This document shows positions 1 through 11,221 of a stretch of 43,799 nt of DNA, one piece after another. The position numbers and the translations under genes were made by a program. The first letter of the stretch is position 1. Each line of letters opens with the position of its first letter. This stretch comes from an uncultured Bacteroidales bacterium (GTDB taxonomy: Bacteria; Bacteroidota; Bacteroidia; Bacteroidales; UBA932): assembly GCA_947167855.1 (NCBI GenBank), contig CAMVJR010000007.1, positions 1 to 43,799 of the forward strand. The letters run 5' to 3'. The notes under the pieces are model-generated. The model searched no databases. It was not told the DNA's origin and saw only the letters and a list, made by a program, of their open reading frames with translations.

Positions 1-1989
<1,989 letters not shown>

Positions 1990-2009
1990 TTCTCTTTCAT
2001 GTAATGATT

Positions 2010-2042
2010 AAGGCGCCACCCGCGAGGGTGACGCCTTTTTTT
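2010..2042 (+). terminator. Rho-independent terminator of rpoC
   Basis: A hairpin with left arm 2010-2021 (AAGGCG C CACCC), GCGA tetraloop 2022-2025 and right arm 2026-2037 (GGGTG A CGCCTT) has eleven pairs and one C/A mismatch. It is followed by a T tract ending at 2042. It sits just past the rpoC stop and between convergent genes. Confidence 0.9.
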
Positions 2043-2060
2043 GAATGAAAGTTTGTTGAA

Positions 2061-2519
2061 TTAAATCCACGCGGTTACGCGGAGGGTCATTTCGGGTTCT
2101 TCACCTACCACAAAGTCGGTGGCTGTAAAGTAAACGAATACCGTACCCAGGCCCCATTCGTAATCCAGATAGGTGGAATAGAGGAGGTCGTCTCCGGCGG
2201 CGTATTCGGCCCGGACAACCGGCAGGGGAGTCCAGTAGGTATTGCCGGAATCATCCGTGAGGCGGCGGGAAACGGTTACGTTGCCGTTATCAACTACCTG
2301 TTGGGTAATCTCCGGGACGCTCAGCTTGACGCTCAGGAGGTATGCGTTATCCAGGTCCACGGGGGCTTCTTCTACCTTCCAGTCAGAAGGCTTGACCTTG
2401 AAGTCCCTTTGGTACATCTCTACGCCTTCATTTACAACGTAGTACTCTTTTGTGCAGCCTGTAAACAGGGCCGATCCGGCCAGCGTGAGCAGGATGACAA
2501 GTAATCTTGCGGTTTTCAT
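2061..2519 (-). CDS. Small hypothetical lipoprotein
   Basis: A 152-residue protein with a signal peptide and lipobox (LFTGC, Cys22), so it is probably a membrane-anchored lipoprotein. I do not recognise a named domain. The mature part is mostly predicted beta strand with alternating polar and hydrophobic residues, has no obvious catalytic motif and ends in TLRVTAWI. It lies 39 bases downstream of the DUF6377 regulator on the same strand and no promoter is obvious in that gap, so the two are probably co-transcribed. A role tied to that regulator or to the divergent SusC/SusD locus is only inferred from position. Confidence 0.8.
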   Translation of the reverse strand: MKTARLLVILLTLAGSALFTGCTKEYYVVNEGVEMYQRDFKVKPSDWKVEEAPVDLDNAYLLSVKLSVPEITQQVVDNGNVTVSRRLTDDSGNTYWTPLPVVRAEYAAGDDLLYSTYLDYEWGLGTVFVYFTATDFVVGEEPEMTLRVTAWI

Positions 2520-2558
2520 AATGTTGGTTTTGTTAGAATGTTTTCAAAAAATATACCA

Positions 2559-4163
2559 CTATTCGTGGGGCTTGCCAATAGCCATCAGCCGATTCTCAAA
2601 TTCCTCGTTGGAATAGATGGACGCATTGCGCAGTTTGACCCTGTAATTATAGATGGTAGAAGGCGATTTCTTCAGGAATTTGGAAATATCGGCCGATTCG
2701 GTGACGCCCAGGCGGATGAGGGCAAAGACGCGCAGCTCGTTGGTCAGCTTTCCTGTTGGCAAGTTCTGGCCCACGCGCTGGTCTTCCTTGAGCAGGGCGT
2801 TGAGCTGTTCCACAAAGTCCGGGAATACGGCCAGGAAGGCGCGGTCAAACTCCGTGAGCAGGGTTTCCCGTTTGGCGTCTATGTAGTCATCGGAGCGGAG
2901 CGCACGGGTAATCTCTTCGATATCTTTTGATTTGGCCACCACACGGATGCTGGAGCGGTATTCCTCCAGGCTGTTGATGTGGGAGGTGAACATGGTGACA
3001 TACTGTCCCAAGGTGCTTTCCATCAGATGGACAGAATCGCTCAGCTTCTGGTTGACGCTCTTGACTTTCCGGTTGAGCCTTACAATCTTGACCTGGAATC
3101 TTCTGAAGATGATCAGGCCGATGATACTGGCAATGAGCAACAAGGCCACCAGGAAGAGGATGAGGAGAACGTCCTTATACCGCTGCGAGCTGAGCTTTTC
3201 GTAAGAGGCTATGACCTCCGGCATAAAGCGGGAGATTTCTTCCAGGCAGATACGGGCATCGGCCTGGGTGGCGTCGTCGTACGCGCGCGTGATATAGGAG
3301 AAGGAACGGGCTGTCATTCCTTCCTCCATGGCCATCTGGGCCGTTTTGATGAGGGAACGGGAGGAGCGGACGCCTTCACTGATGTCGTACCAGGCGCTCA
3401 TGGCAAAGTAGGTGAGAGTCTGGTCCAGGTCTCCCTGCGCCCGGTAGGTCTTGGCTATACAGTAATTGAGGATGGAGAGTTCGTCGGGGTTGGTGGGACC
3501 GGTGCCCAGGTATTGCTCCAATACCTTGCGGGCTTCTTCCGGACGACCTTCATCTATTAAGTTCTCCGCCGTATACGTATATAAATAGAGGACGGTGCTG
3601 TCTGCCGCGTTGAAGATCAGATTTCTGTAGTAGTGTTCCTTCTTGTCCAGCCTTTCGTTGTACAGGGGGTCCTTGTTGGTGAGCTTGAGGCCGTGATGCA
3701 GGGAAATGAGCGACCGGTGATAGGATACCAGGGCCTGGGTGGAGGCATTTTCGTCTATGACCATGGAATCCAGGACATCTTCTGCATAACGGTACATGCC
3801 GGAGATGATGTAGCGGTCTGCGCGGTCGTTGAGAGCATCGTTGAGGAGGGCCTGGTCTCCCAGTTTTCTGGCCAGATCCTCTTTCAGATGGGCATAGTAG
3901 AGGGCCGAATCCAGATTGTAACGGGCGTATTCTATGTAAAGCTGTTTCACAATGGGGTAGCGCTCCCGGTCCGTGGGGATTTGTCCCAGGCGGGTGCGCA
4001 GGCTGTCCAGGCGCGCTTCTTTTTTGCGGGTAATGCTCTCTTCTTCCTTGAGCAACTGGTCCAGTTTGGAGAGGGCGGCTGCTTGTCCGGTGCTTTTTTG
4101 GGTAGGATTTCCCATCCAAAGGAGAGCTCCCAGCAGGACGGCCACAAAACAAGAATGAAACAT
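2559..4163 (-). CDS. Membrane-anchored TPR regulator with DUF6377-type C-terminal region
   Basis: A 534-residue protein with an N-terminal signal-like hydrophobic segment, a predicted periplasmic helical region of TPR character (about residues 40-320, with repeated motifs such as YARYNLDSALYYAHL), one membrane helix near 326-352 (VLLILFLVALLLIASIIGL), a short coiled-coil stretch (RLNRKVKSVNQKLSDSV), and a cytoplasmic end containing an HTH-like segment (ADISKFLKKSPSTIYNYRVK). This matches the DUF6377 family, often found beside SusC/SusD genes in Bacteroidetes and thought to act as one-protein sensors. I chose the start at 4163 because it begins a normal signal sequence and lies just downstream of a promoter at 4187-4218; a longer frame from 4226 would contain that promoter. 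It is divergent from susC, so it is the likely regulator of the large operon. The signal it senses is unknown. Confidence 0.88.
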   Translation of the reverse strand: MFHSCFVAVLLGALLWMGNPTQKSTGQAAALSKLDQLLKEEESITRKKEARLDSLRTRLGQIPTDRERYPIVKQLYIEYARYNLDSALYYAHLKEDLARKLGDQALLNDALNDRADRYIISGMYRYAEDVLDSMVIDENASTQALVSYHRSLISLHHGLKLTNKDPLYNERLDKKEHYYRNLIFNAADSTVLYLYTYTAENLIDEGRPEEARKVLEQYLGTGPTNPDELSILNYCIAKTYRAQGDLDQTLTYFAMSAWYDISEGVRSSRSLIKTAQMAMEEGMTARSFSYITRAYDDATQADARICLEEISRFMPEVIASYEKLSSQRYKDVLLILFLVALLLIASIIGLIIFRRFQVKIVRLNRKVKSVNQKLSDSVHLMESTLGQYVTMFTSHINSLEEYRSSIRVVAKSKDIEEITRALRSDDYIDAKRETLLTEFDRAFLAVFPDFVEQLNALLKEDQRVGQNLPTGKLTNELRVFALIRLGVTESADISKFLKKSPSTIYNYRVKLRNASIYSNEEFENRLMAIGKPHE

Positions 4164-4186
4164 GGTGTTATTAGAATAATTCTTTA

Positions 4187-4218
4187 CAAAAATACAAAAA
4201 AGAAAAATTATAACCAAG
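4187..4218 (-). promoter_or_regulatory. Bacteroidetes-type promoter for the DUF6377 regulator
   Basis: Read on the minus strand, TATTTTTG (4194 to 4187) matches the -7 consensus TAnnTTTG. CTTG (4218 to 4215) lies 20 bases upstream as a -33 element. The predicted transcript would start near 4182, about 20 bases before the ATG at 4163. Confidence 0.6.
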
Positions 4219-4325
4219 GACACCATCTACTAAAACGCCATGTCTCATTTTTATCTAACAAACTAAGTACCAGCGATATACAATTTTTTGATTTGAAACA
4301 GAGACTACTATTCCATTTCCGATTC

Positions 4326-4356
4326 TTTTATTATTGTACGCGTTATCATAATTTTG
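4326..4356 (+). promoter_or_regulatory. Bacteroidetes-type promoter for the susC operon
   Basis: TAATTTTG at 4349-4356 is a perfect TAnnTTTG -7 element, with TTTT at 4326-4329 as a -33 element after a 19-base spacer. Transcription would start near 4361, giving a leader of about 40 bases before the susC ATG at 4401. It excludes the in-frame ATG at 4359, which would lie at or before the transcript start. The AT-rich interval 4219-4325 probably holds operator sites, but I see no clear repeat in it. Confidence 0.6.
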
Positions 4357-4400
4357 CGATGGCTAACTGCAAGATTATAAACCTAATTATTTCAAACCAT

Positions 4401-7400
4401 ATGTTGCACAAAAAACTGTTATCTGTACTTGCCGTACTGTTCAGTATGGCGGTCTCTTTTGACGCTTTGGCGCAAAAGCAAACAGTGAGTGGTACCGTGC
4501 GTGACGCCATGGGCCCCATCGTGGGTGTAGTGGTGCAGGCCGAGGGAACCAACGCTGTGACAGACCTGGATGGTAATTTCACCATCAATGTTTCTCCCCG
4601 TGCCGTACTGGAAGTATCCTGCCTGGGTTACAAGACGCAGCAGGTTCCGGTCAATGGACGGAGTCGTATAACCATTACATTAGAGGAAGACAGCTTCATG
4701 CTGGAGGATGCCGTGGCGGTTGGTTATGGTACCACCAAGAAGGCCAACCTCACCGGCGCTGTTTCCGTGGTGAAAGCGGAAGCCCTCAAAGACCGTACGG
4801 CCCTGGATGTGGGTCACATGCTGCAGGGTACGGTTCCGGGTCTTAACGTTTCTTCTGCATCCGGTCGTCCCGGTCAGGCCCCTGACCTGAACATCCGCGG
4901 TTGGAACTCCATCAACGGAGGCAGCCCGCTGGTGCTCATCGACGGTGTGGAAGGAAATCTCCAGTATATCAACCCGGCCGATGTGGACAACATCTCCGTG
5001 ATCAAGGATGCTGCCGCTGCAGCCATCTACGGTGCAAAGGGTTCGGCCGGTGTCATTCTGGTGAACACCAAGAACGGTTCCAAGGACAAGGATGGCCGCG
5101 CCAAGGTTACCTACAGCGGCCGCGTGGGCTACACGGCTCCTACGGCTTCTACCGATTGGGAAACCCGCGGTTACTACACCGTGTACCTGTCCAACCTGTT
5201 CATGAAGGCCTATAACAATACCCTTAACTATAACTACTCCGACGCCGACATGGAAGAACTCTGGATCCGCCGCAATGACGTGGTGGAAAATCCCGCCCGC
5301 CCGTGGGTGGTGATTACCCAGGACCAGACCGGCAAGGATGTGTATAACTATTATGCCAACACCGACTGGTGGCATGTGCTGTATAAGGACAACAAGCCCA
5401 CCACCAGCCACACCCTTACGGCCAGCGGTGCTACGGACCACGTTAACTACCTTATCTCGGCCGGTTATACCTACGAGCAGGGTATGTTCAACATCAACCC
5501 CGATACCTATAACCGTTATAACCTGCGCGCGAAGGTGGGCTTTGATGTAACCAAGTGGCTGCGCATCGGCAACAACTTCAGCTACTTCAACAGCGCTTAC
5601 ACCTATCCGGGCCGTGGCGGTATCAACAACTCCCTGTACGGTGCCTCTGCCCATGCATCGGCCAGCTATCCCGCCTACAACCCCGACGGTACCATCATCT
5701 ATCAGACCAAGTACAACAACAGTACGCTCATGGACGGTCTCATGATGGCTCTCAGCAACGGAGACACCAACACCGACCGTATTGACAACCTGAGCAATAC
5801 CTTCGATGTTACCATCAAGCCCTTCGAAGGCTTTACCATCAAGGGTGACTACACGTACAGCCTCCGCCTGGTCCGTTATACCAACCGTACCATGCCCGGC
5901 TATTATTCCAAGGAGCCCGGTGTCATTGTTACCCAGTCTACCGGCGCCGCCTTTGAGAACAAGCTCACCGAGGATGCCAACGTACACACCTACCAGGCCG
6001 CCAACCTCTATGCTACCTATGAGCACAGCTGGAAAGAGGCCCACAACTTCAAGATCATGGCTGGTGTCAACTACGAGACCAAGCACATCAAGGACCTGGA
6101 AGCCGTTGGTTACGACCTCTTCTCCTATGACCTCAATGACCTCAACCTCGTAGGTGCCGATGCCGATGGCAACAAGCGCATGGAGGTGGCCGGTGGTCAG
6201 AACGAATACCGCACCGCCGGTTACTTTGCCCGTATCAACTACGACTACAAGGGCAAGTACCTCCTGGAACTGAACGGCCGTTACGACGGTTCTTCCCGCT
6301 TCCTGCGCGGCAGCCGCTGGGTATTCTCCCCGTCCGTTTCCCTGGGTTGGAGAATCAGCGAAGAGGGTTTCTTTGAGCCCGTCCGTAGCAGGTGGGACAA
6401 CCTCAAGATCCGTGCTTCCTTCGGCCAGCTGGGCAACCAGCAGATGAGCGACTACTATCCCGCCATCCGCACCATCTCCACCGGTTCCCAGTCCTCTTAC
6501 CTGCTGGGCGGTCCCAAACCGGCCCTGGCCTCCATTTCGGCCCCTGTTTCTTCCGGTCTTACCTGGGAGCGCTCCGTCCAGGGCAACCTGGGTCTGGATA
6601 TGACCTTCCTGAACGGTCGTCTGGATTTCTCGGCCGAAGCCTACATCCGTGACACCAAGGACATGCTCACCGCCGGTGAGGTACTGCCTGCCACCTATGG
6701 CTACAGCACCGCCCCCAAGGAGAACGTGGCCGACCTCCGCACCAAGGGTTATGAACTCAACCTGGGCTGGAAGGATTCCTTCAAGATTGCCGGCAGACCT
6801 TTCTATTACAATGCCAGCATCCTGTTCAGTGACTATGTATCCCACATCACCCGCTTCAACAACCCGGATATGCTCCTCTCCAAGAACTACTGGGTGGGCA
6901 TGAAGTACGGTGACATCTGGGGTTACCATATCGTAGGTCTGTTTGCCTCCGATGAGGACGCCGCCGCCTGGACGGCCAAAGTGGACCAGTCCAAGGTGAA
7001 CAGCATCATCAACGCCAGCGTGGGCGACATCAACCCGGTCACCGGTGCTCCCGGTCTCCGTGCCGGCGACCTCCAGTTTGCAGACCTGGACAACAGTGGC
7101 GTCATTGACCAGGGTAACGGCAAGGTGGGTGACAGCGGTGACTACCGCGTCATCGGTAACAGCCAGCCCCGCTACAACTTCGGTATCAACCTGGGCGCCT
7201 CCTATGCAGGCTTTGACCTGGCTGTGTTCTTCCAGGGCATCGGCCATATGGACTGGTATCCCCAGTACGAAGTCCGTCAGTTCTGGAGCCTGTACGCCCG
7301 TCCGTTCGCTACCTTCATTCCCCGCGACTTCCAGAACATGTACTGGACCGAGGAGAACCCCGACGCCTACTTCCCGCGTCCCCGCGGTTATGTGGCCGGC

Positions 7401-7685
7401 GTGAATGCCAGCCGTGAGCTCTCTGCTACCAACGACCGTTACCTGCAGAACATCGGCTACCTGCGTCTGAAGAACCTCACCTTCGGCTACACCCTGCCGG
7501 AGAAACTCACCAAGAAGATCGGCATCGACCGCCTTCGCTTCTACTTCTCGGGTGAAAACCTGTTCTACTGGGCACCCGGTCTGCACTGCAAGTATATCGA
7601 TCCTGAAATGGCCCAGACCAATGGCAACCTGCGCATCTATCCCTGGCAGAAGACCATCATGTTTGGTGTAGATATAACCCTTTAA
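4401..7685 (+). CDS. susC: SusC/RagA-family TonB-dependent outer-membrane transporter
   Basis: A 1094-residue outer-membrane transporter that would import a bound oligomer with TonB energy. A signal peptide (MLHKKLLSVLAVLF...DALAQ) is followed by a CarboxypepD_reg-like domain at about residues 28-95 (SGTVRDAMGPIVGV), then the plug domain, with the SusC-type DAVAVGYGTTKKANLTGAVS segment and LIDGVEGNLQYINPADVDNI. The rest is the beta barrel, ending in an aromatic/hydrophobic strand (MFGVDITL). The length is normal for SusC. The start fits the promoter at 4326-4356. It heads an apparent operon running to 22579, with susD 13 bases downstream. Ligand specificity cannot be read from the sequence; neighbouring genes point to a phosphodiester-linked glycan. 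The symbol denotes the family, not starch specificity. Confidence 0.96.
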   Translation: MLHKKLLSVLAVLFSMAVSFDALAQKQTVSGTVRDAMGPIVGVVVQAEGTNAVTDLDGNFTINVSPRAVLEVSCLGYKTQQVPVNGRSRITITLEEDSFMLEDAVAVGYGTTKKANLTGAVSVVKAEALKDRTALDVGHMLQGTVPGLNVSSASGRPGQAPDLNIRGWNSINGGSPLVLIDGVEGNLQYINPADVDNISVIKDAAAAAIYGAKGSAGVILVNTKNGSKDKDGRAKVTYSGRVGYTAPTASTDWETRGYYTVYLSNLFMKAYNNTLNYNYSDADMEELWIRRNDVVENPARPWVVITQDQTGKDVYNYYANTDWWHVLYKDNKPTTSHTLTASGATDHVNYLISAGYTYEQGMFNINPDTYNRYNLRAKVGFDVTKWLRIGNNFSYFNSAYTYPGRGGINNSLYGASAHASASYPAYNPDGTIIYQTKYNNSTLMDGLMMALSNGDTNTDRIDNLSNTFDVTIKPFEGFTIKGDYTYSLRLVRYTNRTMPGYYSKEPGVIVTQSTGAAFENKLTEDANVHTYQAANLYATYEHSWKEAHNFKIMAGVNYETKHIKDLEAVGYDLFSYDLNDLNLVGADADGNKRMEVAGGQNEYRTAGYFARINYDYKGKYLLELNGRYDGSSRFLRGSRWVFSPSVSLGWRISEEGFFEPVRSRWDNLKIRASFGQLGNQQMSDYYPAIRTISTGSQSSYLLGGPKPALASISAPVSSGLTWERSVQGNLGLDMTFLNGRLDFSAEAYIRDTKDMLTAGEVLPATYGYSTAPKENVADLRTKGYELNLGWKDSFKIAGRPFYYNASILFSDYVSHITRFNNPDMLLSKNYWVGMKYGDIWGYHIVGLFASDEDAAAWTAKVDQSKVNSIINASVGDINPVTGAPGLRAGDLQFADLDNSGVIDQGNGKVGDSGDYRVIGNSQPRYNFGINLGASYAGFDLAVFFQGIGHMDWYPQYEVRQFWSLYARPFATFIPRDFQNMYWTEENPDAYFPRPRGYVAGVNASRELSATNDRYLQNIGYLRLKNLTFGYTLPEKLTKKIGIDRLRFYFSGENLFYWAPGLHCKYIDPEMAQTNGNLRIYPWQKTIMFGVDITL

Positions 7686-7698
7686 TTGAATGTGCCTT

Positions 7699-9492
7699 AT
7701 GAAAAAGATAGCATATATCCTGCTCCCCATCCTGGCCGGTTTTACCCTGACTGGCTGTGACAATTTGCTGGATGTCTACCCTCTGGACCGTATGTCCCCG
7801 GAGACTTTCTACAAAACGGAGACGGAACTCCAGGCCTATGGCATGAACCTCTATGCCATGCTGCCCGGCGGCGCTTCCCTCTTCATTGAGGACGCCGATA
7901 CCTACATCCAGATGGGTCTGACCGACGAACAGAAAGGTACCCGTACCGTTCCCGCTTCCGGCGGTGGCTGGAGCTGGGGCAACCTGCGTACCGCCAATAC
8001 GATGCTGGAGTATCTCCCCAACTGCACCGACGCTGCCGTCCGCGCCCAGTACGAGGGCTTTGCCCGCTTCTTCCGCGCTTACTTCTATTTCCAGATGGTC
8101 AAGCGCTTTGGAGACGTGCCGTGGTACGACAAGCCGGTTGGATCGGCCGATACCGAGGCCCTCAACCGTCCCCGCGATTCCCGTGAGTTCATCATGGGCA
8201 AGATGATCGAGGACATTGACTGCGCCATTGCCAACCTGCCTGCCACCAAGAGCGCCTACGAGATTACCAAGTGGACCGCCATGGCCCTGAAGTCCCGTTT
8301 CCTGCTCTTCGAAGGCACCTTCCGCAAGTACCACACCGAGTTTGACTACGGTACCGGTGCCCACGATTGGCAGTGGTATCTGAACGAGTGCGCCAAGGTG
8401 TCCGAGGAATTCCTGGCTACCAGCGGTTACACCCTGCATACCGCCGGCGGTGCCAACAAGGCCTACTACAGCCTGTTCACCACCAATGACGCCAGCGAAA
8501 ACATGGACGAGGTCATCCTGGCCCGCAACTACAACGCCGCCTATGGCGTAACCCACGACGCTACCGGTGTCATGCACGCCTCTACCCGTGGCCGTTACGG
8601 CATGACCCGCAAGCTGGTGGCCAGCTACCTGATGGCCGACGGCACCCGCTTCACCGACCGTCCCGGTTGGGAGACCATGGACTTCATGACGGAAACGCAG
8701 AACCGCGATCCCCGTCTGGCCCAGAGTATCCGCACCCCCGGTTACAAGCGCCTGGGTGAAAGCGCCCTCTGCCCTCCCGAGTTCGAGTACTGCCTCACCG
8801 GTTATCATCCGGCCAAGTATGTGGTGGAGATGCAGTACGACGCCTACAACAGCTCCGAGACCGACCTCATTATCTTCCGTGCCGCTGAGATCATGCTCAA
8901 CTACGCCGAGGCCAAGGCCGAAGCCGGCACCCTCACGCAGAACGACCTGGACCAGAGCATCAACCGCATCCGTTCCCGCGCCGGCATGCCGGCCCTGAAC
9001 CTGGAGGCCGCCAATGCCAATCCGGATCCCTATCTTACCAATGAGGCCTGGGGCGGTTACCAGAACGTGACTGGCACCAACAAGGGTGTCATCCTCGAAA
9101 TCCGCCGCGAGCGTGCCGTAGAGCTGGCTCAGGAAGGTTTCCGTTACTATGACCTGATCCGTTGGAAGGAAGGCAAGATCCTGGAGAAGCAGTACTACGG
9201 TATGTACTTCCCGGGCCCCGGTGAGTACGATCTCAATGGCGACGGTCTGGCCGACATCCTCCTGTACGAAGATGTGAAGCCTGTGAGCACCGCTCCTGCC
9301 CAGTACAAGATTGGCAGCTCCGAATTCATCCTCAGCAACGGCAATTCCGGCTATGTGAACCTCTTCAAGAATATCCAGTGCAAGTGGAACGACGGCCGTG
9401 ACTACTTCTATCCCATCCCTTCCAACGAGCGCGGTCTCACCGGCGGCGCCCTCACGCAGAATCCCGGCTGGGACGACGGTTTAACTTTCTAA
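7699..9492 (+). CDS. susD: SusD/RagB-family surface glycan-binding lipoprotein
   Basis: A 597-residue SusD homologue that caps the SusC barrel and binds substrate at the cell surface. The lipobox is LTGC (about residue 20), followed by DNLLDVYPLDRMSPETFYKT, typical of SusD N-termini. The helical TPR-like core includes NTMLEYL and RAYFYFQMVKRFGDVPWYDK. The conserved C-terminal region carries EIRRERAVELAQEGFRYYD and LIRWKEG, and the protein ends with the usual YPIPSNER...NPGWDDG segment. I chose the ATG at 7699, which begins the MKKIAYILL signal peptide, over the in-frame ATG at 7690. It is 13 bases after susC and clearly in the same transcript. Confidence 0.95.
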   Translation: MKKIAYILLPILAGFTLTGCDNLLDVYPLDRMSPETFYKTETELQAYGMNLYAMLPGGASLFIEDADTYIQMGLTDEQKGTRTVPASGGGWSWGNLRTANTMLEYLPNCTDAAVRAQYEGFARFFRAYFYFQMVKRFGDVPWYDKPVGSADTEALNRPRDSREFIMGKMIEDIDCAIANLPATKSAYEITKWTAMALKSRFLLFEGTFRKYHTEFDYGTGAHDWQWYLNECAKVSEEFLATSGYTLHTAGGANKAYYSLFTTNDASENMDEVILARNYNAAYGVTHDATGVMHASTRGRYGMTRKLVASYLMADGTRFTDRPGWETMDFMTETQNRDPRLAQSIRTPGYKRLGESALCPPEFEYCLTGYHPAKYVVEMQYDAYNSSETDLIIFRAAEIMLNYAEAKAEAGTLTQNDLDQSINRIRSRAGMPALNLEAANANPDPYLTNEAWGGYQNVTGTNKGVILEIRRERAVELAQEGFRYYDLIRWKEGKILEKQYYGMYFPGPGEYDLNGDGLADILLYEDVKPVSTAPAQYKIGSSEFILSNGNSGYVNLFKNIQCKWNDGRDYFYPIPSNERGLTGGALTQNPGWDDGLTF

Positions 9493-9505
9493 GATGCTCC
9501 CAAGT

Positions 9506-11209
9506 ATGAAAAAGATATTATCCTATACCCTGATCATGGCGCTTGCTGTTCTGGACTCCTGCAACAAGAAGGGACCGGAACCGGGCGAAGTGACCATGCC
9601 GGGCGTTTTCTATGCCGATATCCCCGGAGACAAAGCCGTAGTGGAAATTGCCCCCGGAGCCAGCAAAACCTACAGCCTCAAGGCCTGTGCTTTCCAGAAC
9701 CAGGTGACCGACATCGTGATGAACTTCTCGTTCAAGGCCGATCCCGACGGTGTGGAGAAGTACAACCAGGCCCACGGCACCTCCTATGAGATGTGCCCCG
9801 GTTCGGCCTTTGAATTTCTGAGCAACGACGTCATGCTTCCCCGTTACGGTCAAGCCTCTACCACGGCCCGTATCAAAGTGACCGCTTCCGGTCTGGAAAA
9901 TGGCGTTACCTACATCCTGCCCGTGACCCTGGACAAGGCCCAGCAGACGGACAAATGGGCCGTAGCCGACACCCTGGCCGGTTACGTGCTCTTCAAGATG
10001 AGCGATTACGATCCCTATGGTCCCGGTACCGAGGGCAATCCTTATCCCATTGCCTCTGTGGATGACCTCAAGGCCATGAAGGCCAAACTGGTGGAAGGCA
10101 GCATGGTTTACTTCCGTCTGGAAAATGACATCGATATGGCCAACGTGGCCGATTGGGAAGTCATCAATCCCGTGGGCTTCCCCTTCACCTTCGACGGTCA
10201 GGATCATACCATCTCCAACTTCACCGGTACCACCAGCCTCTTTGGCATGGTGGTGGGTAAACTCCACAACCTGAACGTAACCAACGTTCAGATCACCAAT
10301 GCCTCCGGTCCTATCGGCATCCTGGGCGCCTATGGCGGTACGCAGGACGTGGCCGTGGACGTGACCAAGGTGAACGTGAGCGGTAAGATCACCAACACCG
10401 TGGCCCACGGTACGGGCGGCCTGTTCGGTGTCATCGTCAACGCCAACATCAACATCTGCTCGGCCGATGTGACCATCACTTCCAACAAGTACGATTCCGG
10501 TGGTATCTATGGTTACGACAACACCCAGAGCCCCAAGCGCAGTGTCATCTCCAACTGCTGGACGGCCGGTGACATCACCGGTAACCGTATGGTAGGCGGT
10601 ATCGCCGGTAACGCGGCCAACAACGCCAATTACAGCGAAGTGCTGATCCGCAACTGCTACTCCACCGCCCGTGTACACGCCCAGTTCAAGTACGGTGGTA
10701 TTGTGGGAGACGCCGCTCAGGGTCAGAAGTCCGGCGAAAACCTGGACATCAAGAACCACATTGAGAAGTGCATCGCCTGGAACGATGCCATCTATTCCGA
10801 CGTGGCCGACCAGTCCGTGCATTACAGCGCCGGTGCCATTGTGGGCTTCACTTCCCTCAAGAACTATCTGGTGGACTGCTACCGCAAAGCCGACCTGGCC
10901 TTCTCCGACTGCCCCGGCAACGCCTTCAACGTGCTTGTGGATCAGGAGAACGCTTCTCCCGAATCCCCGCTGAAGGAATCGGCTCAGAGCACCGGTAGCA
11001 CCAACTACAACTACCCGTATCACGGCAAGGCCGCCAAGGCAGGCGCTACCGCCTCTGAGGTAGCCAAGGCCCTGGGTTGGGACGAGACCATCTGGGATCT
11101 GTCCGGTACCCTTCCGTTCTTCGTGGGTGGCGACGCTCCGATCATTATCATCGACGACAATGCCGGTGGCCAGCTCCCTGACTTTGACGAAAATGAGTTC
11201 TACAACTAA
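9506..11209 (+). CDS. Surface lipoprotein: DUF1735 domain plus GLUG-type repeats
   Basis: A 567-residue putative surface lipoprotein. The signal peptide ends in LDSC. Residues about 30-165 resemble the DUF1735 (BT_3987-like N-terminal) domain seen in SusE-position proteins. A low-complexity junction (DPYGPGTEGNPYPIAS) leads into a right-handed beta-helix-like region with GLUG-type repeats: GTTSLFGMVVG, GTGGLFGVIV, NRMVGGIAGNA, KYGGIVGDA, SAGAIVGFT. The C-terminal module contains YPYHGKAA, LGWDETIWDLSG and an acidic tail. Its position after susD suggests that it helps bind substrate at the cell surface. No catalytic motif is visible. The GLUG and C-terminal modules recur in the genes at 11222 and 15029. 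Confidence 0.85.
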   Translation: MKKILSYTLIMALAVLDSCNKKGPEPGEVTMPGVFYADIPGDKAVVEIAPGASKTYSLKACAFQNQVTDIVMNFSFKADPDGVEKYNQAHGTSYEMCPGSAFEFLSNDVMLPRYGQASTTARIKVTASGLENGVTYILPVTLDKAQQTDKWAVADTLAGYVLFKMSDYDPYGPGTEGNPYPIASVDDLKAMKAKLVEGSMVYFRLENDIDMANVADWEVINPVGFPFTFDGQDHTISNFTGTTSLFGMVVGKLHNLNVTNVQITNASGPIGILGAYGGTQDVAVDVTKVNVSGKITNTVAHGTGGLFGVIVNANINICSADVTITSNKYDSGGIYGYDNTQSPKRSVISNCWTAGDITGNRMVGGIAGNAANNANYSEVLIRNCYSTARVHAQFKYGGIVGDAAQGQKSGENLDIKNHIEKCIAWNDAIYSDVADQSVHYSAGAIVGFTSLKNYLVDCYRKADLAFSDCPGNAFNVLVDQENASPESPLKESAQSTGSTNYNYPYHGKAAKAGATASEVAKALGWDETIWDLSGTLPFFVGGDAPIIIIDDNAGGQLPDFDENEFYN

Positions 11210-11221
11210 ACACGCTCAGGT

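Noticed and set aside
3633..4400. A 256-codon upstream extension of the susC frame
   Set aside because: It runs through the divergent regulator and both promoters; SusC has a normal signal peptide starting at 4401.
4359..4400. Alternative susC start at 4359
   Set aside because: It would lie at or before the predicted transcript start and adds non-signal-like residues before the signal peptide.
4680..7763. A 1027-codon open frame antisense to susC
   Set aside because: It mirrors the codon bias of susC, has a Val/Gly/His-rich composition without domain signatures, and spans the susC-susD junction. It is a shadow of GC-rich coding DNA.
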